This document shows, piece by piece, positions 1 through 12,174 of a stretch of DNA of 64,000 nt (within the stretch, counting starts at the first letter, position 1; every line of letters starts with the position of its first letter). The notes beneath the pieces are model-generated. The model saw nothing but the letters and a program-made list of their open reading frames with translations. It had not been told where the DNA came from and ran no database searches. The stretch spans positions 37,355,977-37,419,976 of the forward strand of contig JAAONU010000014.1 of the NCBI GenBank assembly GCA_012932295.1. Reading direction: 5' to 3'. The translations under genes were made by a program, and so were the position numbers. Source of the DNA: Cyclina sinensis (lineage: Eukaryota > Mollusca > Bivalvia > Venerida > Veneridae).

Positions 1-2395
1 AGTGCTGAAGTTTTAGAACTACTGGAAATTTTTTAGGAAGTTTATGTTCAAAATTAGGTTTTTATATGTTGATATTTTGCTTATTAAAAGATTATGTATA
101 GTTTTGTCAGGATATACTTCCTTTTACTCCACTGCTTGCTGGATAAACCAGTACGAGCATGTCAGATTCCTGGCACAATTATTGGTGAGCTTTCCCTACG
201 GCATTGACTTCAGGGTACACGTCCTGTCACAGTATAAAAAGGCGTACGCTGAAGACCTTAAGCTATGTTAAAAAGTACAATTCCTCAGTTTTGAAATTCT
301 TTAGTTATGAAACATCATGGAAGTTATGACTTATTTTGTAAATTTGTTCAGAGCATTGAAATGGTCCATTTTTATTTGCTGTTGAAAGTGAATGTTTGCT
401 TAAGAGTGTACCATATTTTCCAGTGCTAAACCAGCTCAGAAATGAGGTAAATAAATACAAAACAAAATTGCTTGTTTGCAAAAAGTGATACCATATTTAC
501 CTTAATAAGAACAACGACCGTGCACTGACTGATGCAGACTGTGAGAAAACTGGTCTTGTAGACTTCTGAATTTTTATTAGTATAGCGATTCCATTGTAAC
601 ACCTTTAGTAAGTTATCAATGCCTTTTTTTCAAAACTTCTACACAGAATGTTTTTGATGGGAACAAAACTGAAAAAGAGGACAGAAAGTTTGGTAGAATA
701 ACTGACAACTGACTGGCAGAGGTGAGGTATATCACTGGCTTACATTTGACAGGGACATTATGGTAAATTTTAAGACCTGATAAATACTATATAATGTTTG
801 GCCATTCTCTCTGTAATGGTTACTAACTGTTAAGTCAACATTTAAAACTTGAAATGGGTTTTTGAAATAGATCCATAATAGTTCTTTATATTAATATAGT
901 TTTCAATTTTATATGATTTGAAATACTGTTTGATATCTTTAGTCATTAAAAATAAAATAATTGCACTACTTGGGGTAAATTACTAACAGGTATTTCTGTT
1001 TGTAATGTTACCCTTGAAGTTGTGGTGAAAATATTAGATGATCTTTATGTATACATGGATAGATTTTATAACATTTATATATTCAGATTTATATGATCTT
1101 TATCTGGTTAACTAGAGGTGCTAACACACCAAAACAGGTAAAATTTTGACTTTTTAATGCGAAAAAAAAAATGAAAGCTGTATACTTGGAAGTTGAATTT
1201 AGGCTGTTTGTTCTTAGTTTTATTTTTACAATGGGATTAGGAGAGATTTGAACTGAGAAACGGTGTTCAGGTGCAACATTTCAGAGAATTTAAAGTGTCT
1301 TTCATTTCATTTATTTTGAGATTTTTCCAAAGTTTTAAATAGAGACCGAAATGTGTGGATTATAGCAGGAAGTTTGCTGCTTCAAACCGATGAAATAACT
1401 AAATGTGGAGATCAAATCTCTGTTATCAGTGGAAAATATATTTATAGATTGAGTGTTTCATGCTTTAGAAAAAAAACAACATTTTTTTATTTCTATTTTG
1501 AACACATGAGAAATCAAATAAAAATTTATTAGAATATTTCAGAAAACTTTTGAAAACTTCCCAGTTTAATCGATATGTTTGCAAGCATCACAACGGAGGG
1601 AAAATTGGTATTATATGATTATAAATATATATATTGTTATGGTCAGTCAGAATGTCTTATTGAGGGTTTGTATGTCCTGATAAATTACAGATTGTGAGAC
1701 ACATACTTAAGGAGTAAGTGAACTCAGAAAATTGCTGAAGCCCTTTATTTTGATTGACAAGTCTGTCTGTCATGATTGTAATTCACCAATGATTATTGTA
1801 ATTCAGTTATGGCCATCCTTTTGGAAACCTACTGGAAAGAAAATGCAGAAAATGAGCATAGCACCCTGTCAGTTGACATGTACACAGCCACATGTTTTAT
1901 GGACAGCCATAAATTGGTTACTAATTGTTAGTGGGGACTAATCAATGCCTATTAGATACTGTTAACCACATCTCCTTAGGTTTATATTTCACTTGTGCAG
2001 ATCTTTTTTTTCCCCCAGCAACTGTCTTGCATGATTGTAAAAAAAAAAAAATATATTATATTTATGTGAATAATGCAGTCTGCAGTCTAAGCCTTGGAAT
2101 GCTGAAACCATGCTAATATTTTCTGGAAAAAACGTTTGTATGCTTTTTATTGTTAGAAAAAAATTATGTCGGCTGATGTTATTTGCAGCTGCAAAGGCTG
2201 TACAATTTTAAAAAAAAATATTCTTGTTGAAGTTACTGGTAATGTGTTGAACAGACATACAGACATTATAATAATAATAGAATTAGGCACACTTCCTTAA
2301 AGTTTTAAGCGGAGAAAGGTTAATTACTTCTGATATTGTCTCACTTGCTTTGTATTTGCACATTCGAAAAATTTGAATAAAAAAAGAAGAAATAT

Positions 2396-2424
2396 CGTCA
2401 TCATCATCATCGTCATCATCATCA
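2396..2424. repeat. (TCA)n microsatellite
   Basis: Interrupted TCA/CGT trinucleotide run. A related, more degenerate ATC-rich tract follows at about 2521-2555. Simple-sequence DNA with no function implied. Confidence 0.85.
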
Positions 2425-4975
2425 CAACAATCATTCTTGTCATAAAGTCATGCTTCTTTTCATAATTATTGTGTTGACCGTTGCTTCAGTGATGATATAA
2501 TCATCTCTTCCTTCATAATTATCATTACCATCATCATCATTCATCATCATTATCACAGAAATCATTCTTGTCATTTAGTTGTGATCTTTTTAATTTAATG
2601 ATATTGCTGTGTATGTTATGACTGCGTCTAAACTGATAATATTATCATCTTTACTTTGGTAATCTTAAATGTTATCACAATAATTTGTATCATTTTTTTT
2701 ATTTCAATCATCATTATAATTATCAATTTTCGGTGTAAAAACATTGAGAAAGGCAGAAATTAATTAACTAGAGAAATAAGTGTTTTATGATCGCAAAAAT
2801 TAAAGAAATAATTGACATGAAGCCCTGATTACAAGTGAAGTGGCTTTGATACGTTGCCAAAGCTGTGAATAGAGTTTGCTCCCTCGACTATTACATCAAG
2901 TGGATTCTTTGAATTAAACCGTGATCTGTGTAATTCCTTCAAGTGGTTTCATTTTGCTAGTTGTTTGTTAACTGGTAACAAAATCACTTCTTTGTGAAAA
3001 ACAGCTTAATAAACTTGAGTAAATAAGCTAGGATATTAGTTTATTAGTTTATTTTGGTCGATTGGTGCCTCGAACTTTGGAGGCTTGGACTTGAGAGTTT
3101 CACCCACACTTACACAGGTTAGTTTTGTTCTGTTTTATCAGTTGAATACTTCCTGGATTATGGTGTCCATCATATGTGTTAAAAATTTGCCATCTTAGAG
3201 CAAAAATTTAGTAACTACGTGTTGGGTGTATTGTAAATTTCTTAAAACTGTGAAGTGATCGAGTTGGTATTTTGCAGACTTTTGCCTTGTGGCAAAGTGC
3301 TATAGAATCTACCATAAAAGTGTCTATATTTCCTTAATAATTGTCTGTACAGAGTGAAATATTTCTTTCATAAGTATGTTTACTTATGCCTGGACATGAT
3401 CGATCCATGTATTTTTATTTCATGGTGTCAAAAAAAAAAATTTCTGTGTCTAGAACAACATATTCTAGACAGAATATGTTTTGAAAACCTTTTTTTTTTA
3501 CATATTTGTGAAAAAATAAATGTACATTGTCATTAACATATTGCCAGAAACCCATATGGGTTGGTCTGTGTGAAATCTTCTTGTTACGTCTAAATATTTC
3601 ATGTTTCTTACATATGTAAGTTGCCAAGGTGACATAAAAACAGATCCCATATTATATTTCTGCATGTTTTACTACAATATGTTCAAGATGAACTTCTGTA
3701 AATTTTACTTAGGTCTTGATACTTTCAGGTTTGACATTTTGCTGAGCTGACTTGTTAGGAATTACAGGCTGCGCCATTTTGTGTAACTGTCATTTTCTTT
3801 GGAAAATACTATGATCAGAAATTCTTGGACATTTGTAGATCATGTTTTTAGATTTTTGTTCAGGAAATATCCTTTGTATACACTGTGTATTTGATTATTG
3901 AAATGGCATCTTGGATCCTTGAGAATGTGACCAGGTGTAAGAGTTCACGCTTACATGATGGCTGTTGTTGATATTTGTAGATGGTATGCTTTCATCTAGG
4001 TTACATCAAACATTATATCTACATTAAAACATGATTGATTGTGGCACCATAGAACTTAGCTGTCATTTGCTGTTCTTCAGCCACATTTATAGACTTCCTG
4101 GACTTTAATTGCAGTGACAAAGTGAGGCAAACAAAGGGAGGTAATTGATTGCGTATGGTTTTGTGATAGAGGTGAAACTTATGGTTTCATACATATAAAG
4201 AGTTTTGGCATGTGATAGAAATTCTGGGAAATTTATATGCTTTTAAGGATATTTTAATGGGTTGTCAAAATTTATTTTTGTGATAATGAGGACAGCAGAG
4301 TACTGACTGGTACATTAAATAGATGTGTTTGAAGTACTTCAGTGTATTGTTTCTGACACATAGGAGACAGTCAAGTACATAAACAATTACATAAGTATGT
4401 TGCAATAGAAATAAATCTGAGTGTTTCTGTTTTTACTCTTCCTTCTTAATTGAAAATGTAACTGTACAAAATCAGTGACAGATATTTATATTTTCCACAT
4501 ATTTTGAATTACCTCCCTTTTCCCTTGTCAATAGCTGACCAAATTCTGTTGCAAGAATTATCAGTGTTTTGATTTTTTAGAAAACAAGTATAAATGATTA
4601 TGTAATATTGTAGTTTGTTTATACACACTGTGACAATATAGCCTTTTTTTCCCAAGATTCCTCTCTCTTAGACTGACTGAATATTTTTGTTTGATTCTCA
4701 GTGTCATTACTAAATGCATTTCGTCTGCTAGTACCTAATATAATTCTCGACTTAGCCGATTGATTGAAAGAATATATTTTTATTTTCTAGAATATGTAAC
4801 ATTTCAATCAACAAAGTTATGTAATCACTCAAATTTTTCAGTGCCTGTGCAGTGAGTCAGACATTTAAATTGATGCTTTTAATGACATTTGCAGAAAACT
4901 GCTTGGAAGCAAAACTAGACTGTAATCGACAGTCTTTGAAGCAAGATTGAAAAACTTCTCCAGATTGAAAAATGA

Positions 4976-5110
4976 GACATGTGAAAGTGAGAACTGGCAA
5001 CTGTTAAATTTATGTGCTTGAATTAAATCTTGTTTCCTACAAGACATGTGAAAGTGAGAACTGGCAACTGTTAAATTTATGTGCTTGAATTTAAATCTTG
5101 TTTCCTACAA
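4976..5110. repeat. 67-bp tandem duplication
   Basis: Two adjacent copies start at 4976 and 5043, each beginning GACATGTGAAAGTGAGAACT. They differ essentially by one inserted T in the second copy. The near-identity indicates a recent local duplication. It lies about 100 bp from the SINE at 5219-5507. Confidence 0.9.
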
Positions 5111-5207
5111 GAAGCATGGTAAATTAGGAATTACATTCAGTATTGTAACATAATGAGTGAGAAAAATGGCTTCATGTCATTTCATTTAAGTCAGACTTTT
5201 TTTGTAA

Positions 5208-5518
5208 TGACTTAGAATTTTGGTTTGTTTTGTGGTTTAACGCCGATTTCAACATATGTTATATCTCGGCGGTCAGTCCACCGAACTGGTTTTCCTGGAT
5301 AACTAACCAGTAATTGCCAATTTCTCCGCAAGTGACTGACTCCTGTTCCCACATGATCTTCTCTGAATCAGCGGTGAGAGACAAATGAACATAAGACACA
5401 ATGTCTGAGAACAACTGTCACGGAGAAATTTTGCTCTGCCCAGGGTCGAACCAACGACCGATGGATTACTAATCCAGTGCTCTACCTATTGAGCTAAGCG
5501 TGCGGACTGACTTAGAAT
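5208..5518 (-). mobile_element. tRNA-derived SINE with perfect 11-bp TSD
   Basis: The element body is 5219-5507, on the minus strand. Read 5' to 3' on that strand it opens with a tRNA-like head: an A-box-like segment TAGCTCAATAGGTAGAGC and a B-box GGTTCGACCC. A non-tRNA body follows, ending in GGCGTTAAACCACAAAACAA at the 5219 side. The direct repeat TGACTTAGAAT flanks it exactly at 5208-5218 and 5508-5518, a target-site duplication of the kind left by LINE-mediated retrotransposition. The 3' tail resembles molluscan SINE families I know of with a GTTAAACC-type tail, but the family name is not assigned. The perfect duplication suggests a fairly young insertion. Confidence 0.85.
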
Positions 5519-7314
5519 GCATGTAGAAAAGTAATTAATATTGATATTGGCCCTCTTGTAGCTCAGTTTGATTGGCTTATAGATCAAGGCCAAAATTTAA
5601 TATAGAATTTTATTTTAAATGGCAACCATTTTCTTTTCCAAGTGATAGCATCGAGTTTTAGGAATATTTGAAATTGTTCCTATTTAAAGTATGAAGTGAC
5701 TAGTAGAAAAGGTTGCATATGGCAGAGTTGTTTCTTTTTTCACATCTTGTAACTCTCATGAACACATTTTTAGCAGATGACAGAACATGGAGGGTGAGCA
5801 AATTCTGGAATGGTTATGAAATAAAATTGTCGTTAAAGAATTTAATTGATAGAGTCCTTGTTATTTGTCCTCAGGACAGTTACGTTTTAGCTCTCAGGCT
5901 CTGGCCTCAGGTCCATTACGAACGCCTTCAAACATACAACAGGTCCTATATCAAATCAAGTATTCAATAACACACAGTATTGATTGAGATAGAGGCAGTT
6001 CATAAGTTAAGTTCAATGTTTAACTCAGCACATCTTTACAGTTAAGTACTGAATCATAACAAAGTGTTGAACTGTACTGTTATTGTTATATCAAAACTGA
6101 CTGTAAAATGACTGCCTATCTTTTAAAACTTACCAAGAAAACTTGAGATTTAATTACATCTTTTAGTAGATACCCAGTGGAGATGAGAGGCTGGTGTTGA
6201 TATAAATATGATGTATACAAGATATAAATGTCAGATCACTAAGCATAGCAGTGCCCTCTAGTAATAATAAGGTACTTAATGAGTTTATAGATACAAAGAA
6301 ATTTTCAATTAATGTAGGTATAAAGTCATTTATAGAATTGCTTTTTCAAGCTTTTTAGTGGGATTATGTGAGATGGGATGAAATTCCAGCATCCTAGCTA
6401 ATTGGTATATTATAGGCTGAGAAACCGTAGTACCAAGCTGTTAATATGGTGTCAATATGGTACAAGTTAATTAGTCTTAATTCAGGTGATTATACCTCTG
6501 TGACTTACTTTAACATGCAAGCATGTTCAGGTCATAAAAATCATAAAAAACCCTGAACTTTTTGGATTTTTTAAAGTAATGTTTTTGTTTACATAGCTGG
6601 GATAGATGAAGGTGAAGTCTATAATGAGATCATGATATTAATCATAACAGCAATGCTAGATTTGCAGAGCAATTAGCAGAATTAATTGGAATTTCACAGA
6701 CTGTTTAGAAGAAAGTCATTTTTTGAAGGTAAGGTTGTTAAGTACTGTTTAGAAATGAATGACTTCAATTTTCACAGTTCAAATTCAAGAGAGCAACAGA
6801 AATTCAGGAAATTTTTTTTGAACTTTGATAAAAAAAAAACAAACAAACAAAATTGAGCATCGTTTATGTTTTCAATGCATTTGAATTATTTTGATAAATT
6901 TTATATGAGAGATTTGACCTCAGGGTACTGATGTTTTAGAGATATTTAGGTATAGTTGAGCTATTTATTTCAGAACTTTAATTCCTTATTCTGAAAACTG
7001 AATTTCCCACTTTATAAACAAAGATTAAATTCTTATCAGACTTTACCTTTTAAGAGTTTTTGCTCACAGTTTCTGAACCAGTTCTTCGTCTAAGAGGTTA
7101 ATGTTATGTGTAATAATAGCTGAATATCTTTAAGTTTGTGAGTTTTAGGTTGATATAGTGCTTTTTAATCAGACAGTTATCATTTCATTCTGCTAGGGAA
7201 ACAGCTTTTAGATTTTTTAGACTGACTGGTCTAAAGTGAGCATTCCCCTTATTTGAAGACTCTTTTGATTCCAAATAGAGGGATGATAAGAAAGCAAAAT
7301 GTGTGCCTCGGCAT
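5519..7314. other. Non-coding DNA
   Basis: No coding, RNA or element signature is recognised. The open frame at 5713-5970 has no splice context and unremarkable composition, and I regard it as chance. Confidence 0.5.
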
Positions 7315-7568
7315 GAACCTTCATCCCCTATCCAGCCGACAGTCTTTCCTGAACCTTCACCTCCTATCCAGCTGACAGTCTTTCCTGAACCTTCACCTCC
7401 TATCCAGCTGACAGTCTTTCATGAACCTTCACTTCCTATCCAGCTGACGGTCTTTCCTGAACCTTCACTTTCCGTCCAGCCAACAGTTTTTCATGAACCT
7501 TCACTTCCTCAGTCCAGCTGACAGTCTTTCATGAACCTTCACTTCCTATCCAGCTGACAGTCTTTCAG
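7315..7568 (+). repeat. 36-bp minisatellite (7 copies)
   Basis: Units start at 7315, 7351, 7387, 7423, 7459, 7495 and 7533. Each begins GAACCTTCA and ends CAGTCTTTC plus two or three bases. Because 36 is a multiple of 3, the plus strand stays open across the first five or six units as a 12-residue repeat (EPSPPIQLTVFP and variants) from 7303. An extra 2 bp in the 7495 unit breaks the frame at 7519-7521. I see no flanking splice sites, so I call it a minisatellite rather than an exon. Confidence 0.88.
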
Positions 7569-10500
7569 TGCTTTGATTAGTTTAAGCTACTTCTTTCCAA
7601 GATGGTGATATGGTTCAAGAGTGTAATTAGGAGGGAAGTGAGTGCATCTCATGGCTAATTACACCTCCTGGTGAATTCTTGTGAATGTTTGTGATTCTTA
7701 GTATATAAGATATTGTTGTAAATAACACGGACAAGAACCAGTAAGTGACTAGACACATTGTAGCCATTCCTTACATGAATTGTTACAACTCCTGGCCAAT
7801 ACTGCCAATACAAAATATATGTACTGTATTACTGGCAGCACAGAATGTATATTTCATTGTTGATAAATACATCTGTATATTCTTGAGGGAATATATAAAG
7901 GCTGAAGTGAACCATTGCATTGTTAACATTGCTCCATTTATCTGTACGATTTATCCGAGGCTACATAGATATGTGTTACCTGGAAAATCCAAACAATAGT
8001 TTCATGGAATTACACTGACAGTTTCCTTATTGTATTCTAATTTGGTAGACAGATGGATAAGTTTTCAGAAGGCCTTTGAAGAAATATGGAAAATACAGCT
8101 GGATTATATAACAGGTTTTAAGACATATTGATGACTTGGTTGTACTGGTGATTTTGGTGTTGCTATGATACTGTTGTTAAGGACACAGATTCTGTAATGA
8201 GCATATCAAAGTTCAAGGTCACTATGTGATTTACTGTCTCAGGTTAGTAGGTTCATTTCTTCTGATACAGACCATAACTAAGTATGTTCATCAGCCTTCA
8301 GTTCATTCGAGACTTGTTTCTTTTGCTTCCATTTGTTGAAAATTTTGTTTCAAAAGCAATTTGTTTTTACATTTTATAGAAGCAGTCTTAAGGAGCAGAT
8401 TTCCCAGTAGAATTCATACTTTCCAGCACATTATTGTCATCATCCAGTCATTTGTGTTTTAATGCAGTTGCGGTGAGACAGGCAGTCTAGAAAATATATG
8501 CACTTGAGATACAAAAATATCTTTAGGACCCCATAATCTCAGAAAAGGCAATAAAACTTATTATGCTGCATCTCATAACTTTGGTAAAAGTCAAACACTT
8601 GTCTGATTTGAATAATTGTGTAATATGTCATATTTGTAATAATGACATTGATGATGAATTCATTTTTATTATTATTTTTTTTTTTTAAATATAGATTGTA
8701 AAGGTTCGTAAAACTCCCTACTTCTTCCTTTTATTTTTATTATTCTGTATGTGAGTAGGCTCTCTTTCCAGGAGACAGATATCTATACAAACACATTTCA
8801 TTTACATGACTCAATTTTTGTTGCAGTCAAAGATAGCCCATGCTGTGTTATCTGCCTCCATACCCATAATATTAATTGCACCAGGGCTCCAGCAGGGTTA
8901 TGTTCTCCCACCTAACTTATTCTTGACTTTCACAGTTGATGATCTGTGCATTTTAATTACAACATTAGTCTTTTAGATGGAAGATTTTATGACCTGTGAT
9001 TTTATACCATAAAGGCTCTTGTGTGGTGTAAAATAGCAATCAAAAATGCCATAATTGAAAATTAAATGACAGTTTTACCAAAACCATTGATAGGTGATGG
9101 TTTAGAAGGTGCAGGGGGGTCCTGAATGTTTATAGGAGTTTAACATGCTACTGCAGTAATCATAAAGAACCAGGTAATAAAATTGTCATGAAAATATGCC
9201 ATGGTCTCAGAGTGAATAATAAAATCCCCATTAAGTCAAACAGCAGCAAGTCAAAGGACTGGAGCTTCCTGGAATGCTAAAATCTAAAAGGTTGACTGTG
9301 TTGAAATGATACATTCTGCTTCCTGTATTGTAAAAGCCGTTATTTCATGTTCTTTTGGTTTGCAATTTATGTGTTTTACTTATAAAACATTCATGTTGTT
9401 CTTTCCAGTTTATATTGGTTCTAATGTTGTTGTTTTTCTTTAAATAAGAACAAAATTGCTTTAGTGTCACAAATATAATAATAAGATTACTGCCTTGGTA
9501 AATACAGAATGTGAAATGCCACATTTCTTTTGTCAGTAAAAGTTTATTTACTACTTCAGCACGTCAAAATATGAAAAATATTTCAGATTCCTATTTTTTT
9601 CAGCATAATGCCTACTTTCCATTTTCTAGTAAGCTTTTTATGTTTTTAAAAAGTAATTAAATGGCTGTTTGAGAAGCCTAATGTCCTTTTTATATATATG
9701 AAAAAACAACAGTGAACATTCTGAAAAATAGACACATTAAAAATTTAGCATAAATATTAGCAAATAGGAGAACTGACATTACCTGTATTCATACATGGTT
9801 AGAATTTTCAGAGAGCATAACAGAATGAGAAGATATTTAATATCAGAGAACTGGCAGAAAGCTTTAAGCTCATTATTCCGTTAAATTCCCACCAGAATAG
9901 TTACATACAAAATTAGAACACATGTAAATTTTGTTTATCAAAACAGTACACCATGTAAGTGATACAGACTGTTTTACATTTATCATAAAATGGAGACCTT
10001 AATGAAAAATAAAAAGACACAGATACCTGCTGTTAAAACAGTTAAACATTAAAATCTGCCATGAATTCAAATATTTATTGCTTAATATTGTCATAAAATG
10101 GTCATAAAGAATAATGCAGCTAAACTTCAGTAGCAGTATCAACATTGCTGGTGTGCTTGATTGGCAAAATTGTATCATAAAATTGTCACACAAATTGAGT
10201 GCTGTAAAAAAAATTTATGTTCTGAAATTTAATCAAGTAAAACCCTGGGGTGATGCTGAAACTGTAGAAATAAGTTTGACATGGTTAAATTAGTGGTATG
10301 GCAGTTAGAAACCCTAGGGTGGGTACTAGATGCCAGGATTTAAGTGATTACCAGAAACATTCCAGTGATACTTTAATGGATTTGTAGATGTCTGGCTCCA
10401 GCCATTGTGTAATTTGTGACTTGGGAGTGTTTTTGTTCTTTCATGATTTGAAATTAAAAGTGTTTTTTTTTCTGCTGTAAGTGAAACATGCTAAAATCTT

Positions 10501-11074
10501 CAATCATTTCTGCCACTATAGGTCAGAGAGTGTAAATATTCTAGATAACAGGATTGTTTTGAAGGAATATCAAGGTTTGTTTGATTTATGTAATTTCATA
10601 CTGTTATTTCTTTATAAACGGCTATGTTTAAGGATCTATGACACACATAGAAAACTTTTATTATGGCAGTACAGTTTACAAAGTGCAGTTTGTTTGACAT
10701 GCAGTTTATTTGACATCATATTACCTCCCTTTATTGTGCTAGAGAAATAATTGGGGGAGGGGGCAATGTTTTGTTGTTATTTATATATAACTGGGGTTAA
10801 TTAGAATAGTCTGGACATGAGAGATGTTTGTCTGGCTATTTCATTAGCTTGAAGATAACTGCATGTTTACTTACTGAGTATTTGAATGCAAGAGGTGTAG
10901 AGTAAACATGATTAGTCTTCTTCCACATGGGGTTGTGTGTTTTCAAAGGGGTTAGATTTCAAAACAAGAAGTCAGTTGGTGCATTCTGGTGGTCTGTACA
11001 CTTTATCAGGAAAGGCCTTTGAAATACATGTTACTGCCTAGCGAGAAATGTATCACTTTCAGGCATGTGAAGTA
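7569..11074. other. Non-coding DNA
   Basis: AT-rich sequence without recognisable genes or elements. Open frames at 7745-7999, 9999-10193 (minus) and 10481-10750 have no supporting features. Confidence 0.5.
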
Positions 11075-11400
11075 TATTTTTATGGTCCCCAGAAAAAGTT
11101 TGTGGGAGTATATAGTCCCTGCTTTGTCCATCTGACATTCCACAACACTTTTGCTTGTCCGGTCTGTAACTTGGCCTTGGTTGGAAGGATTTCAAAATAG
11201 CTTGGCACAAATTTTTTCGCCTCATTAAAATGCTGTGTGGCATGCATGAACCAGGTAGGTAACTGAACGGTCAAGGTAATTTAGAAGTCATTGGTCGAAA
11301 TTGGCTACATTTCTGCTTTTAAGGGCTGTAACTTGGCCTTGGTTGGAGATATTTCAAAATTTCCATGTTTCGTTTCACTTTTACTCAGGAATATGTTTTT
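11075..11400 (+). mobile_element. Degenerate 'TTTATGYCCCC'-type repeat element with tandem units
   Basis: It starts with TTTTATGGTCCCCAGAAAAA, then GTGGGAGTATATAGTCCCTG, a decayed version of the fold-back head seen intact at 22801 and 52365. Internally, CTGTAACTTGGCCTTGGTTG occurs at 11164 and again at 11326 (162 bp apart), and a degraded TCAAGGTAA lies near 11271. It appears to be an old truncated member of the tandem-unit element class described in the findings. Confidence 0.6.
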
Positions 11401-11618
11401 AGCCATGTCAAAGTGGTATTGGAGAGCATCCACCGGTTTCACTGATATTTTTGTATACCTTTAAACCTTTACCCTGCAAGAAGCAATTGTTTTTGCCATG
11501 CCACCATGCAGGCCATAGTCCACCTTCATAACTGTGCTGTCAGATAATGGTGGGTACTGTTGCTGTCCATCAGTAAGTTTTCATTAAACACACATATAAA
11601 TACAAATGGGACTTTCCA

Positions 11619-11628
11619 GATAGAACAA
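11619..11628. repeat. Left target-site duplication of MITE
   Basis: GATAGAACAA here is repeated exactly at 12165-12174, immediately outside the inverted-repeat element. Confidence 0.75.
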
Positions 11629-12164
11629 AATCTTCGCTAGCCAAGGGTTACGATCCGCCCCCTTCTCTTCACCCTTGGCAGATATAGCCAATATTTTGTA
11701 CTTCGCGGGTTGCGCCGCCTATCGGATTTCCACGGTTATTCCCCTTAACATGGTGTCATCGATAGCCAATCAGCGCAAGCCTTGTAAAACCACTTTGTCG
11801 AAAGCAAAAATGGCTGCGCCCAGTAAAATAAATATGACAGCCCGTCATCCTTATGTGGAATGTATCCTAACACTTGTATTAGTTGACTAAGCAAAGAAAA
11901 CGTCTCAGTAAATATGGTTCTTCTGTGCTTAGGTGGAAATGTTTCGTGACACAAACGGCAATAATTGCTACATGCTGCCATGTTTACATTTTGTCTCCCC
12001 TTGCGTGATAGTTGCGTGATCGCTAGTAATCGGCGATTTGATTAGACGCAGCTACCTATAGCTGCAGCCAATGAAAAATACCGCCGCGGAGATAGAAAAT
12101 ATTGGCTATATCCGCCAAGGGTGAAGAGGAGGGGGGCGGATCGTAACCCTTGGCTAGTGAAGAT
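11629..12164. mobile_element. Mutator-like (MULE-type) MITE, long TIRs
   Basis: Non-autonomous DNA transposon of 536 bp. The ends are inverted repeats of roughly 69 bp with a few mismatches: left from about 11630 (ATCTTCGCTAGCCAAGGG), right ending CCCTTGGCTAGTGAAGAT at 12164. Both arms run in to a shared GATATAGCCAATATTTT. A 10-bp direct repeat GATAGAACAA flanks it. Long TIRs plus a 9-11-bp duplication are typical of the Mutator superfamily, so that is my assignment; hAT (8 bp) fits less well. The interior is more GC- and CpG-rich than its surroundings and encodes no transposase. The ORFs inside it (11675-11890, and minus 11745-11981) are chance. Confidence 0.8.
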
Positions 12165-12174
12165 GATAGAACAA
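12165..12174. repeat. Right target-site duplication of MITE
   Basis: Exact copy of GATAGAACAA at 11619-11628. Confidence 0.75.

Larger units (their letters stand above)
1..5207. other. Non-coding DNA (5' intronic or intergenic)
   Basis: AT-rich sequence with no ORF showing coding character. All open frames are short and lack plausible splice context. It holds homopolymer runs, ATC/TCA microsatellites (listed separately) and a small 10-bp-arm palindrome at 3457-3480 (arms AACATATTCT and AGAATATGTT, 4-bp loop). I see no RNA gene. Confidence 0.6.

Noticed and set aside
5430..5507. Minus-strand tRNA-like sequence as a functional tRNA gene
   Set aside because: A and B boxes are good, but it is the head of a SINE bracketed by a target-site duplication and the acceptor stem is not convincingly paired.
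11675..11981. Overlapping ORFs on both strands (11675-11890 plus, 11745-11981 minus)
   Set aside because: Both lie wholly inside the MITE at 11629-12164 and resemble no transposase. The GC-rich interior simply has fewer stops.
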